Positions 41,001 to 54,684 of a stretch of 64,000 nt of DNA are shown here, piece after piece. A program made the position numbers and the translations under genes. The first letter of the stretch is position 1. Every line of letters starts with the position of its first letter. The stretch is taken from the NCBI GenBank assembly GCA_905182995.1, contig CAJJDP010000068.1:421621-485620 (forward strand), read 5' to 3'. The stretch comes from Paramecium octaurelia. Taxonomy: Eukaryota; Ciliophora; Oligohymenophorea; Peniculida; Parameciidae. The notes below the pieces were generated by a model. The model saw only the letters and a program-made list of their open reading frames with translations, ran no database searches and was not told where the DNA came from.

Positions 41001-44000
41001 TTTAGGTTAAATTTATTTCCTTTATTAAATTATTAATAATAATCATATAATTAAAAGGAATATTTGTAGTATTGGGGCCGCAGTATTGAAATTAGTTAAT
41101 AATCATAAATTATTGCTATTTAATAATCTATAAGGTATTGTCTATTCTGAAAAGGTATATTAAATGTAAATTATAAATCTTCATAATTATTAACAGGCCT
41201 TACCAAATATCCAATATTATAATCGATGTTTAGGATTTTGAAATCTTATTCTAAATATACAATAATGATTTTATAACTGTATGATTATGAATTTTTCGTA
41301 GCTATTACAGTCCACGCTTAAATTGTGAATGGCTAAAAAGAAGCTTTAGGAAAAAACTAACTTGTTGAGGTAGAATTAATTTATAAATTTTTCTAATTAG
41401 AATCCATACATTTTTCTTGTGACGTTAGATCTAAGCAACTAACTATTATTGACAAATCTGGATCTTCATTCCAATTATATTAAACATCAAGATCTTTGCA
41501 TTAGATGTAAATATTTGTAACATCTATATAATTTTGCAATCTCTTTGTTCCATTAAATTGGCAAAGAATTCCTGCTGACTTAATCTAAACAGTTACATTT
41601 TGCTAGGAATAATATTAAATTGAAGAATCTGAAATAGTTAATTGAAATGTATAATCTGTCCAAGCACTTAAGGAGTAGCTTTGAATATTAAATTCCATTA
41701 AGTTGGAATTAATTAATTTAGTATAGTTAAGGTTAGAAGGTCTAGATATAGAATTATTTCTATATATTTCATAAAATTCAATTTAATATTGAGAATTATC
41801 ATTTGATATTTTTGAATTTTCTATGCAACTTTTAGAAATTAAAGTGAAGGCCAGATTTATAGATTCAAAAGGATAATATTACAGTTTAAACTTCGAAAAA
41901 ATACTAGGAAATTATCCTGCATGTGTTTGAATAAATATTTAGAAAACATTTGTTTTTTAAACAAAGTTTTGAACTTCCACAAATAAGGTAACATTAGAGT
42001 AGATTGGTAATGTTTTTTCTGGGATTGCTAGATCCAATAATTATAAATTTGTTAATTCAGTTACGAAATTAGCAAGATCACCATTTCCGTTTTCCCCCTG
42101 CACAATAAAAGACCATGATACGGAGATAAAACTTCTTAATCCATCATAGAGTTTTTATTCCATTAATATAATGTTCTCATTACAAGGATTACAAAGATAG
42201 GTAGGTACATCATATTTGATAACAGGGGCTAATGGATTTGAAGGTTTTTGCATTTTATTTAATTCAAAGTACTACAGCTTGCTATTACAATTTTTGTGAC
42301 CGAATGAACCTGGCAAAAATTCAATTAAATCTCCTGGAATAATAGTGGGATTGCGACCTAGATTCAAAATTAACTAATGTTCATTATCTGGATCTATTAT
42401 ACACATTGGATTTATTCCTAATTTTGAAAGAGTAGTATAGTTTAGTACGTTAAAGCAAGGGTTGCTATCAAGTTAAGTTGAAGTTGAAAAGAAATTTGGA
42501 TTTAAGGGGAAATCAAATTATACAATTATTGCTGTCAGATCATCAGATAATATAATCTTCATCACTGCTACTTCGCAATCTTTGATATTATGAATATTAT
42601 ACTTGAACACCAAGGAGTTAATAGGGAGCTAACTGAATTTGGAGGCGGATCACAAGTCATTTGATCAGATAAAATTCTATTGCCATTACATGTTAAACAT
42701 TCATACAAAGTACATGTTTTACAAGTTTAATCACATTTCAAACAATCCACACTTTAAAAATCATCATAATATCCATCCTAACATAGGCAAAATGGAATTT
42801 CCAATCTATCACCTTTACATGCTAGGCAATTAGCTGGATAATGTTCGCATTTTTGACATTAAAAATCACATTCTTAAAATATTGATTCAATATCTACAAA
42901 TGCATAAAGGTTGGCCACCTTCAAAATATCCTTCTTCACATTCACACGATTTGTTTATACGACCTTCCTTACACGTTAAGCAATTGGACGGCATAGTTTA
43001 GCATGTATTGCATTAAATTTCGCAAGCTTGGTAATAATAATAACAACTACCTTCACAAATTAGTTATGATGTTTCAAAGTAGCCGTTCCTACATGAACAA
43101 TCCGGTGGATTTATTCTTAAGTTACTGAAGCATTAAAGACAATTTTTTGCATCATTTTCACAAGTAATACAACGACTATCACATTTATTACAGATAATGT
43201 GGACATCATCATCATAATATCCAATTTTACAATTACACTGATTTGCAATTGTTAATCTATTGGAACCTTAGATATATTTGCAGCTTAAGCAATTATTTCT
43301 ATCATTCACACACCCAGAACATTTTACATGGCATTCTAAGTTAAAAGAAATAATACTTTAGCAAATTTCATTAGAATCCTAATAAAAATCAGAAATGCAA
43401 GGACATTTATGAATAATAGATTAATCTAATCTATTTTAATTAAGATCACAACTAGTGCAATAATCTTTTTAATTTTTACAAGTCTAACAAGAATTTGAGC
43501 ATTCTAATTAAAAATGATAAATACTTTCACATATTTCTGATCCATTATCAAAATACCCAGGAATGCAAGTACAATTATTTTGATTTACTGCACGAAGATG
43601 ATTTGGGTAACAGGATTAACATTTTGTTGAACTTATCTAGCAAGTTTTACAAATTTCACTGCATTTTTGACACATTTCAATTCCAACCTCATAATACCCA
43701 TCAAGACAGGGGCAAGAATTCATTTAAAAATATCTAAAAGAAGATGAATCACAAGATAGACATTTATTTGATTAAGTCTAACATGTTTTACAACTACTGT
43801 GACATTCTATAATTTTTAATCAGATTTATTACATAAACATGATTTTTGATTCGCTTCGAAAAAGCCATCCTTGCAAAAGCATTTTGATGTATCACTATCA
43901 AAATATCGAGTTATTAATTCACAAGTCAAACATTAAGTTTAACTTTAGCATTCATTGCAACTAAAGTGGCAAACTTAAATAAATGTAAATAATACTTTAA

Positions 44001-47000
44001 CATTATTAGGCAATAAGATTAAAAAAGTAACCTGATTTGCAAACGCATCTATTTTACTAATTTATTGTTAAGTTCAGACTTGAATCACATTCTGTGCAAT
44101 TTGAAGAATTACCAAAACAAGTTAAGCATGTTTGATCGCATTATAAACAAGAGTTATTTACAACATCTTCATAATATCCAGCCATGCAAATACAAGTGCG
44201 ATTTTTATCATTTAGAATTCTATTTTTATCTGAAGAACAACTCAAGCAAAATGTGGCTTATCCACCACAAGTTTCACAGGTAGAATTACATGTATAACAT
44301 TTATTATCTAAGTTCGACAAATAAGTTCCATTGATACAGATGCATTCTGAATTAATTAGCAGTTTCAATATTCCACAAGAAGTACAATTTGTAATACTAT
44401 TTGAGCAAGTCTAGCAATTTACATCACAGTATTAACATAATTCATTTATTTCAGTTGTGCCTGGTTAACAATAGCAGGTATTATTATTTGTGTTCAAAAT
44501 TTTTAAGCTATTCGAATCACATTCTGTACATAATTTTGAATTGTAATTGCAATTGTAACAATTTGAATCGCATTTACTACAATTACTTTAGCCACTATCA
44601 TAATAACCAGTGTCACATAGGCATTGATTTTGATATAAATGCCTTGTTTACACACAAGATGTGCAATTAGATTATGAAGTAATGCAGTTTTAACATTTGT
44701 ATAAGCATTTTTAACAATTTGAAGAAAATCCATCATCATAATATCCAGGTTGGCATTAGCAAACTTTTTCATTCAATATTCTAAATGATGTTGCTTGAGG
44801 TTAACAGCTTATACATGAATCAGCCCCAAAAGCATTACATAGTGAACAGGAGTAATGACATTATTTACAAATAGAAATTCCAGAATCATAATAATAATCA
44901 TTACAAGGGCAAGAAAATAGTAAAGCATTGTAAGTTCGAAATGAATTAACTTAACAAGAATCACATCTAGTTGATGTTATTTCACATGTCAAACAAGAGT
45001 AATCGCATTCTAATGCTATTATAAAATTCTACTTTAACAAACAATATTAACTCCATCATCATAATATTCACTGGGGCAATTACAAGAAGAGTTTGAAGGA
45101 TTAAATACCCTTAAGCTCAATGATGGGCAAGCTTTACATAGAGTAGGTTATATTGTGCATCCTTAACATCGATAATCGCATTCTTAACATGATGAAGGAA
45201 TAAATTACTTTGACAATTAGGAATACTGATATCAAAGGTATTTTCTACACAAACACAACTTGTAGCAACTAAAATTCTTGATTCTGAATTCAAACAAGAC
45301 ACACATTAATTTATTAATGGACCACTGCATGATAGACAACTATAATGGCAACCTGATTATAAATTTCCTTAATTTACTTTAACAACGGTTTTTCAATGGC
45401 ACTAAATATGTAGTTAAATAACTGCCTTAAAGTTTTGTTTTGCATAAACAACTGTTTCCAACTAAATATCTATCTGGTTTACAAGATGTACAATTTGTAG
45501 GAGTAATAGTGCAGTTTAAACAATCACTACTGCAAACTTATAAATATGATGATTAGTATATACTTTAACATTCTTGTATTCCTGTATCAAAGTATGAATT
45601 TTGGCATTTGCATTCGCCATTGGAGCTCAATTCTCTTTTACTTAGAAGATTACAAGATGTACATTAATTACTTTAGGACCCTTGACAGGTTTGACAAGTA
45701 CTATGACATTCTAAAATTAAATTTAAAATAAAACTTATGCAAATGGGATTGCCAGGTTAATCATAATAAAAAGCTGGACATTAACAAGAATTATCAGTCC
45801 CTAAGTCACGTTCCGATGAATCAGGGCATGTTGTGCAATTCTCTGGCTTTATAGTACAAGATGAACAACGATATGAGCAGTCTAAATTAAGATGAAAAAT
45901 TTACTTTCACACATTGAATCGGTGTTTGATGTTTACATTGTATTATTCATGCAGATGCATTTGTTTGCTTTCATAACTCTGTTTTTATCTGAAGCACAAG
46001 TGATACAAGATTCTTCATCCGAAGAAAAACACGATAGGCAGGTATAATGACACTCTAATAGTAAGTATTAAATATTCACATGAACACTACAGACTGCCTG
46101 TGCTATAATAACCAGAGTAGCAGTCGCATTTTGAAATCACCAATTGTCTGTAATTAGTATCGCAAGTTAGACAGTTAGTTTGATTTGTGCCATTGCAAGT
46201 TTTGCATGTGAGATGGCAGGGCTAACATTCTAAAAAGAGCGGATCACTATAATAGTGCGAATCTTTGCAAAGACATTAGAAAGTAGTTCCAACTTAAACA
46301 GCATTTCTTGTTGTAGGGCATGAAGTGCATTAATCTTAGCCATAAACATTGCAACTAGTACAAGAATGATGACAAGATACTAATAATTATTGAAAAATAG
46401 ATTTACAATAGCAAATTTGATCGTAGAAACCAGGATCATAATAGGCTTAGGTGCAAGAACATTTATTATCAATTGTCAAATATCTATGAGCAATGGAGGA
46501 ACATTATAAACAATCAGTTTCAAGAGGTCCTTTACAACTCATACATGAATAATGGCACTCTATGATTATCTTATAAATCAGGTACTAATGCAAATATCTT
46601 AGATTCCATCGCTTCCATATCCATCTTAACAAACACATTTGTAATCATTTGATAAAGCTCTACGTTGACCTGGGATACACATGGTACAATATTAATTTGT
46701 TGAAGCGTCCTATAGCTGAGAACATTTTTAGCATCTAGGATGGCAAGCTAATTAAATGATTAATATTATTACGTTTGCAAATACTATTTCCGTCAGGTTG
46801 AATTTACAGCAATGTTCTTTCTAAGCAAAAGCATGATCCATTATCAAAGTATTTATTATAAATACTAGGATCTCCACATTCGGTACAATCATTATTATAA
46901 GGTCCTTTACAATTGTAACAATCAGCATAGCATTCTAGTTTAATTTTAAATATACTTAAGCATATTTGATCAGCCAAACCAGTCTCGTAATATCCTTGTT

Positions 47001-48355
47001 TGCATATACATAGAGCATTAAAAAGCACTCTATTTGTTATTGGTTTACAAGATGTGCATTCATAATAATCTTTACCACAAGTCTAGCATTACCCATCTGT
47101 ACATTTCGCACATCCCCCATCCTTATCAATGTAATTATTTGGATAATCACAAACACATTTTCCAGGCACGATTTTTGAAGATTGAAATTTTTCCTTCAAA
47201 TTGCAAGTTGTACAATATTCAGGATCAGTATAAAGGCAGGTTTAACAATTTGAGGAGCAACCAAGAAATGGTGTGCATTTCTTATCAGCTGTTATTATAT
47301 GCGTTCCCAAACAAATTTTGCATTCCGTCGCGTTAAAACAAATCAAACATTTTTCTAAACCAGGCTACTCTTTGCAGACTTAAATATTTAACATATATTA
47401 CGAGTGCATTTTTGTTGAATTGGATTATAAAAATATCCAAAGTCACATATTTAACATGTTATCCCAACAGCTAATCCAGTATTAGGATCATAATTATAAT
47501 CAAATTTAGTGCAATTGATATCTCCAAAACATTAATTGTCTTTTAAAAAATAATGAAACTCGCATCCAGTGCAAATACCATTAACACAAGCAGTGCATTT
47601 TTAAGGGCATGCTTAAATCTTTATATTATTAATACCCACGCATAAATTATCAACCAGCTCGTAGCCTTTTCTGCATCCTTAAAATGAGTATACACCATCA
47701 ACTACCGTACAACTCAAATGAGTTGGTTAGCAGGCTAGAATACATAATGAAGATTTACCTAAACTACATTTTAAATCTGTGCTACTTGATGGAGAAAACC
47801 CTTCCTTACATGTTCCACAATCATTTGATACGCAACTTGCACAATTATTTCCGCAACCTAAATATGGAATTAAAGTACTACCAGGTGATGGCAAGCATCC
47901 TTCCCCATTTTTATAACCAGAACAATATTAGCACTTAACAATATCTCCAGACCTTTAAGCTATAAGACAGCTGTCAAGCACAAATAAACAGGAAAGAACT
48001 AAATCGGTATCCTCTGAATATTCATAGATTATAGCTTTATTCTAGCAGAACAACACCTATTCAAAGTATTGAAGTGGCCACACTATATATTCTTGAAGTC
48101 TCGGATGGCATAGAGCTTCATTTCCATTAAGTATAACCATTTTCGGTTCTGAGACTGATTGACAAGCAGAGTTAAATTCTATATCCAAATTATTACATTA
48201 CAAACACAAGGATGAGGATGCATTCCAGGTGCATGAGAATGTCCTCCTTTACACTCAATCATGTAACCGGCCTTATCATAATTACTATATAAACTCCTAA
48301 ATCCATGAACAAGTTGGAGGGTCAATAAACAAAATTGAATAATCTTTCTAATCAT
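38001..48355 (-). CDS. giant cysteine-rich receptor with REJ-like region and transmembrane helices
   Basis: Minus-strand ATG at 48355-48353 gives a signal peptide (MIRKIIQFCLLTLQLVHG). From about 48 kb down to 42.7 kb the protein is a long series of furin or growth-factor-receptor-type cysteine repeats: CxxC pairs about every 20 residues with GYYD/GYY turns, for example CLCDTGYYDSGQSNCSKC and TCNSTCETCGG. From about 42.6 to 39.4 kb it loses cysteines and becomes beta-rich with motifs such as LSAWTDYTFQLTISDSS, as in REJ modules of polycystin-like proteins. Between 39.1 and 38.6 kb come hydrophobic helices (IAIAVVLLYFCLLGIFLLL; ALNILSTLFLVFFIF). Short introns are present but not all mapped. 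Likely a huge cell-surface sensor or adhesion receptor; the REJ assignment is moderate. Confidence 0.7.
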
Positions 48356-51300
48356 AATATATTATTAAAAACTTTTAGTCTATTTTTCGGTTAACTATTC
48401 AATCTTCTAAAATCAATAATCTTAAAACATAATAATTTCTTAAATTTAGAGGGCAATCCAAATTGTTTAGCTAGGTATTTTCAAGCCTGTATTTCATGAA
48501 AGGAAAATGGATGAAAATTCTACAATTAAATTAAAACGATATTAATAATTTTGTAAAATTAATTATTTAAGTGTGGTAATAATCACATTTCATTTTTTTT
48601 CATAAAAAAACTTTCTTAGAAACTTGCTAATGTTTTGGCAACCAATAGATAATTTTAATCAACAATATTGATAGGAAAAGAGTCATAATAACACAAAAAT
48701 TTACGTTTTAAAAAAAATTATTCAAAAAAAATAATCGTTCTAATGAGGGTCTTCATATATTGATTTTTATATTTTTATTGAAAACATACAACAGATTTAT
48801 GATCTAAACCATTTTATTAAGAGGGTAAACTTGATAAACTTGTGTAATAAAGAAACATGAAAGTGCTTCAATTCATACTTATAAGGGAAAAAAGAATAAA
48901 TATCAATCTTTCAAATTAATCATATCTTTTATGATAAACAATTCTTAAAGTTTTTTTCTTATTTTTGAATAATTCCTACAATTAATTACATTTTTCTCAA
49001 ATTGTTCAATTAAATGGATTAATTATATTTTATCAATTTTAAAAATTAAGTATTAAGACAAACAAAAAAGATAAAAAGGCTCATATACTTAAAATTTGTA
49101 TTTACCTCCCTTTTCAGTTACTTTTCAATTATCCAACTAAAATATTGATTAAAAACCCTTTTTTATAACTCTTTCATTTATATTAAACAGAAATAAAATA
49201 TTTAGCAGTAATACTTGCTTTACTAATCAGAAAATTCTTTCTTGTGGAATTTTTGTTGAGTTAGTTTGAAGTTATTCCATATATCTAGATTGTATTATTC
49301 TTTCTTCTCTTCAATTGGTATATCTATAAATTGGGTAATGTGAATATTTAAAATATTATATATGCAAGTTTCTTAATATGACAATCATTCCCTGCATTTA
49401 TAAATTGAGAATATAGATGATGGAAAAGCACATCATTAACAAAAAAGAAAATAAAGCCCATCTTATCCAACAACTAAAATTAGGGTGAGTTAACAATAAC
49501 TATAATAAATTCTAACTATAATGTGATGAAGATCTTGTGAGTGACAAAAATAATAAACATTTCCAAATTTCAAGTTTAAACTGATATCTATAAACCGAAT
49601 CAATCCTAACTTTAAAAAAATTTACATGTTAGTCAAATAAAAAAATAATATATGTATTTAATGTTTATTGATTAACATATTATAATTAAACGGAATACAA
49701 TTGCTAGATACATCAGTATTTTTACAAATTTATTTAAGCTATTTCTGAAATCTGTATTTGCCTTCTAAGTAATTATGGAGTTTAGAAACACTCCTTTAAT
49801 TTTTAAATAATGATTAAAGTATATATTAATTATGTTCCAAGAGCTTTGGGCTGATTAAGGTAAAATCTAAACTACATCGTTCATAGTTTTATAGTAATTG
49901 TGATTACCTCAATGATGATTTAGTAGTCTTCTTTAGATTTATGGAAGGAAACATTTTTTTTTTCTTACGTTGTTTTATAGGGAATGATTTTTATCAGTTC
50001 TTTTATTGTTCGAATGTCTTCTTCAGATTTCAATTTTAATTCTAGCTGTCAGAGGCTTCAAGGCTTAGGTCAGACCCTTAGTTATGTAAGTAAATCATTA
50101 AAGCCTCTTCAGCACTTCATTCTTGAATTGTTTAAATTTAGAAAGCTTCTTTATCCAGAATTTTTGTCTTAAGTTTTAAACTTAAGATTTATTTTTTAAT
50201 TTTGATTTATTTCATGTATGTGCATCCCCAAAAAAGCATTAGTTTTAATTAAAAACATTTTTAATCTTAACAAATTAAATCAATGAAATTTAATTTATTA
50301 TAGAATTACTTTTATATACAGAAACTTAATTTTGCCCTTTTAATTGAGATTAAAGCATAAATTTTAAGATTAATTGATCATTCTCTAATCTAATTGATTT
50401 AAATGCAAATTATCTGTAAATTTCGCTTATTCCTATACTAATGATATAAAGTAATTCAGATCCAAGAGTAATGTGTATTTATTCCAATTCATCAATGATA
50501 TTAATATAACATTAATAATATTATTTTAGCGCAGTTTATTATGGAACATTAAAATTTTAGTTTTGCCAATTTTCATATTAAATGAAATATAAGTATCCTT
50601 AATTATGATAACAGAATTCAAACTCTTTGTTATTGAAAAGTGATTAATGGATGAGTTGAAATTAAAAGGGAGTATTGTTATTTTTAGATTTTGAACCCAA
50701 GGACGTTATGTTAAAATGATTAAGAGGAGGCTAAACCTTCAGATAGATTTATTGATCTTCCTTCAGATAAAAAAATGTGTAAGTGATTTTGACAATAGGT
50801 GGACAGCTATTCGCTGTTTAGATTATGTTGCCTTCCTAGATATAAATTTACATAGACTGATGGAACTTTTTAATTTTAACTTAAAATAATTACATTCTCG
50901 TCAAGATTTCCATTCAGAATTAAAATTTTTCAAACTTTGTGTATTTTCTAATCAACTTAGATTCAATAACATAGTCTCATAACATGATTAGATGATGCTA
51001 TCAACCAATCAATTTCTCTTTCAGTTTCCATAAAACAACAGTTTTATTGTTTAAAGTAAAGATTTTTAACAGTATTGCATAAAATTATATGCTAATTTTT
51101 ATGCTTTTTCATAATATAGTTTAACTCATTAATTGTAAAACGTTCTTGATTGCTATGAAAACCATTGCATAAATAATACACTTAGGAATGGCCTAAAAAG
51201 AAAAACAATTTCAGAATAAAACTGCTTAAATGAAAAATTGAGTCGATCAAACAATCATATTTAAATATAGGATGCAAGGCAGAATCAGCCTCAATGGTAA

Positions 51301-51779
51301 GAATGAGTTTCTTAATTAATCAGACTGAGACCAATTAATCTCAGCTTGCAACATAATTCATTTGAAATAGTATATGTTCAAAAACTAAGGCATTATCAAA
51401 TTAAATGAATTCAGGAATATTTCACCTGATATATATCTAATCAAGTTTGTCTGAAGAAATAAATTAAAATAGAGATTTTAAGTAAATTGGAAGACTTACC
51501 CTTCCATCTAAGTCTAAATCAGCTAATTCATTTGTATCTATAAAGATAGAGTTGCTACCTGAAGAGCCTTAAAATCAACACCAATTTAACGAGCCAAACT
51601 AATGACACTATAGAGCAGGATTGCAAAACGGTAAAGATTGGATCAAATGGTTAAAACAATAATCACAGGGTCCTAATTTAATAGTTTGTATTGCTAGATT
51701 CTATTCAATGAATTATTTTGATCAAGATTTCGAAGTTCCAAAATAACTATCAATAATTAAATTATCATAAATTTCTTTT
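48356..51779. other. long stretch without a recognised gene
   Basis: Upstream of the giant receptor. AT-rich, with scattered open frames but no domain I recognise. A plus-strand frame from about 50647 stays open for about 200 codons apart from one early TGA near 50692. Its translation is Leu/Phe/Asn-rich and unconvincing. The region may hold decayed copies of neighbouring gene families. Confidence 0.35.
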
Positions 51780-52050
51780 CAATCACTCTATATTTTGATA
51801 TTTCTTTGATGTGCAATTAGAGTCTAGCAGGTTTTAGTAATGCACTTTTCATCGATCCAAATGCAAGGATTTAGATTATTATCAAATATACATCAATTAA
51901 TGATAGTTATATTTTCACATTTCATTCAGAAAACACATTGTTTCCAATTGTTGCCCAGTTCTTGTCTTTAAACATTGATGCGCAAGCTGAATCATTATCA
52001 TAATAATAATCAAAGCATTCTTTTTTACGAAAACTAATTTTCAGGTAAGT
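51780..52050 (-). pseudogene. surface-antigen-like cysteine remnants
   Basis: On the minus strand two short protein-like pieces stand out: ECFDYYYDNDSACAS near 51979-52020 and CIFDNNLNPCIWIDEKC near 51842-51890. The latter has the C-x-W-x(3-4)-C pattern of Paramecium surface antigens. They lie in different frames and are separated by TGA codons, so I read them as fragments of a decayed surface-antigen-type gene. Confidence 0.35.
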
Positions 52051-52104
52051 CGAAAGAAATCTTACACATTCAGAATTCTATGAAGGGAAATAAAAATAAA
52101 AATT

Positions 52105-52279
52105 TACGCCGATGATGTCATAATAGGCGTGTTCTGGGGAATGCCTCCCTAAGCCAATCCTGTACCCTGAGGGGCTGAGAGTGACTTAGAATGGACACGA
52201 TGACATTAAGAAGGTCTGTAAATAAAGGAAGAGAGTGAGATTTCGATTAGGGGCCCTTGACAACCCGGTCGAGCCTAGA
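52105..52279 (+). other. GC-richer patch with a reverse-transcriptase-like YADD motif
   Basis: About 175 bases are visibly richer in G and C than the surroundings. The plus-strand frame from 52102 reads IYADDVIIGVFWGMPP before a TGA about 20 codons on. YADD followed by hydrophobic residues is the active-site box of many reverse transcriptases. No other RT motif was found. It could be a scrap of a retroelement, a contaminant sequence, or chance. Confidence 0.25.
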
Positions 52280-52353
52280 GGTTTTGGGTTTTGGGTTTGG
52301 GTTTGGGTTTGGGTTTTGGGTTTGGGTTTGGGTTTGGGTTTTGGGTTTGGGTT
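52280..52353 (+). repeat. telomere-like GGGTTT/GGGTTTT tract
   Basis: Eleven G3 units separated by T3 or T4 run up to the N gap. GGGTTT is one of the two hexamers known from Paramecium telomeres; the T4 variants are not standard. The G-rich strand runs 5' to 3' toward the right, which is the orientation expected if a chromosome ended here. The tract continues into N, so its true length is unknown. Confidence 0.75.
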
Positions 52354-52579
52354 NNNNNNNNNNNNNNNNNNNNNNNNNNNNNNNNNNNNNNNNNNNNNNN
52401 NNNNNNNNNNNNNNNNNNNNNNNNNNNNNNNNNNNNNNNNNNNNNNNNNNNNNNNNNNNNNNNNNNNNNNNNNNNNNNNNNNNNNNNNNNNNNNNNNNNN
52501 NNNNNNNNNNNNNNNNNNNNNNNNNNNNNNNNNNNNNNNNNNNNNNNNNNNNNNNNNNNNNNNNNNNNNNNNNNNNNNN
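52354..52579. other. assembly gap (N)
   Basis: 226 undetermined bases directly after the telomere-like repeats. Confidence 0.99.
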
Positions 52580-52776
52580 AAAAGAATTTGCCAGTTCCTT
52601 AGATAGTGTGTCACTAGGCTAGGGTGTAACTCATTATTTTAAATAGCCATCTTTATATTATAATTTAACACCACATATAAAGGATTAACATTTAATGTTA
52701 ATCTAAGATTTAGATTTGGGTGTTTTAAAATGTATCAAATATTTTTGGTTATGTGGATTAAATAAAATTCATTTAA

Positions 52777-52990
52777 ATGGAAGGATAGGTTGGACTATAT
52801 TTCAAAAAGCTTAATCCCATTCTAACTCCCATCTCTATGCTTAGCTTATTTCTAATCACTCAATTCTACTACAACTATTTTGAATTGCTTGTATTGTGTG
52901 AATGAATGCAATTTTAATGATGGACATTGCATTCCCTAAAGTGTATTATCAGCCTTCTGAATAAAAGTAAGTATTTAAAATTATTACTCA
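52777..52990 (+). pseudogene. short cysteine-rich fragment
   Basis: A plus-strand frame contains LNCLYCVNECNFNDGHCIP, with the close cysteine spacing of the secreted cysteine-rich families in this window. It lacks a clear start in the same frame and ends after about 20 more codons. Probably a gene fragment or a first exon whose introns I could not place. Confidence 0.3.
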
Positions 52991-53547
52991 TTTATATCCA
53001 TACTTTTCTGATTTATATTCTAAACCAATTGCAGGTGTAACTCATTTACCGTTCTGATTTGTATTCTAAAAAAATGCAAAAAGTAATGTTAATAAAAATT
53101 TGAGCTTCCAGATAGAAATTATCTTAAGTAAGTCCATGTTTACGTCATGGCACTTATAATCACTTCAACTCAATTAATGCCCCTAGAAATCCTTTTGTGA
53201 CACTTTAAATATTAATAGTTATTTTTAACTATTAAATAATAAATTATTTGGATGAAGTCCTAATATGTAAATTGCTAGCCAAGCTATACATTATGCATAG
53301 TTAGAAATCCTAATGAATTATCACATTTTGCTCATGTATTGATCAAGTGCAAGAAAAGTATAGAAGTTTAATTGATACTTTTAAAATATGAATTAAATGT
53401 CGTAAGTCGTACTTAATTGAAATGATAATGATTGATTTTCTAAGTATATTGCAAAGTAAACATTTAACTTGCGGCTTTTTTGTATAAAAATGTTAAGCAT
53501 TTTGCCATTAAAAATTCTATATTGGATAAAATTATCATATACTGTAT

Positions 53548-53830
53548 GAATAAGGTTACTGCAGAATATCTACTAACAAACAAGGGATTTGAATTGCACA
53601 TTGAAGGCTAAGTATGTGCTTTAGATATATAAGAAATATACAAACCATGATTCATTGCATTTCAATTAATATGGCGTGGCAGGAAAAATTAATTTAGAAA
53701 CTAAGTTATTCAATATCATTAAGCATAAATATAAGCTGAATTGGAAAATCAAGAAAATATTCTATATATCTATGAGGAATACATTGATGCACATGAATCA
53801 ACTTTGGTAATCTTATCCATTAATTGAAGA
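53548..53830 (+). pseudogene. possible kinase N-lobe remnant
   Basis: Frames reading MNKVTAEYLLTNKGFELHI and then QAELENQENILYIYEEYIDA resemble the start and the alphaC-beta4 region of ciliate protein kinases (E..I...L.N.NI..IYE.Y). They are in different frames with TGA between, and no catalytic loop follows. Low-confidence remnant. Confidence 0.3.
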
Positions 53831-54684
53831 ATACACATGACGAGGACATTAAAAATAACATCTTGCTCATTAAAACGATTAGAACTTCAAAACTGACTTC
53901 ATGAATGATTTCGAAGCAAGTTCAAGATATACTTTGACTTCCAGTTTTCATTTTTTAATTTATCCAGTTTATGAATATTATTTTTATTAGAATTAACAAT
54001 AATATTTATTATATCATCCATTTACATTAAAATTTTTCAGATCCTGATTTTCATCTTTATGAGTTAATATGATCTGCTACAATCTATGTTTAATAATCAT
54101 ATTTGTCTCCTTATTATTGGTTATTTAATGTAAAAAATCTAATAATCACCCTTAGTGCTATAAAAAAAATGATAATAAAATTAGTTAGATTTAATTTAAA
54201 TATTTGTTATACTTTTTATTAAAATAGGTAGTTTTCTATTTAAATATAAAATAACTAAAAAAGACCATTAGGAGATGATCAAGTGAACTTTCATAACATA
54301 TTTGGAGTTTTTTTAAGATAAATCAAAAACCTTAAAAAGGTAATTTAATTGTTAATACCTCTATTTATTAACCCAAAGTGTTTTAGTAGATATGATTTAA
54401 GCAACTATTTTATATTGAGAATATTAGCTATTAATTTAACATCGATTATTGGGCTATAGATGGATTTTTTTATTCATTTGTTAAGGCGGATCAAATTAAT
54501 TAATCTAAAATTAATAAATAAGTTTTCATTTGTGGTACTAAGTCTAATGAATTTAAGTAACATTCAAAACTATACTAAATTAAGAAAATTGTTATAATTG
54601 CTTCAATCATAATTAGAATATCTACATGAGGACTTAAAAGTTTAATTTATTAAATTTAATAATAAATGAATTTTAATGATTAAA
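53831..54684. other. no gene recognised
   Basis: AT-rich sequence between remnants and the lectin-like gene. Nothing supported. Confidence 0.35.

Noticed and set aside
44503-44772. Minus-strand 89-residue frame starting MKKFANANLD
   Set aside because: It is a shifted frame of the giant gene. The cysteine-repeat frame on the same strand (CANPGYYDDGF..) is the coding one.
52186-52622. Several overlapping frames rich in Gly/Leu/Phe or Pro/Lys
   Set aside because: Translations of the telomere-like repeat and the N gap, not genes.
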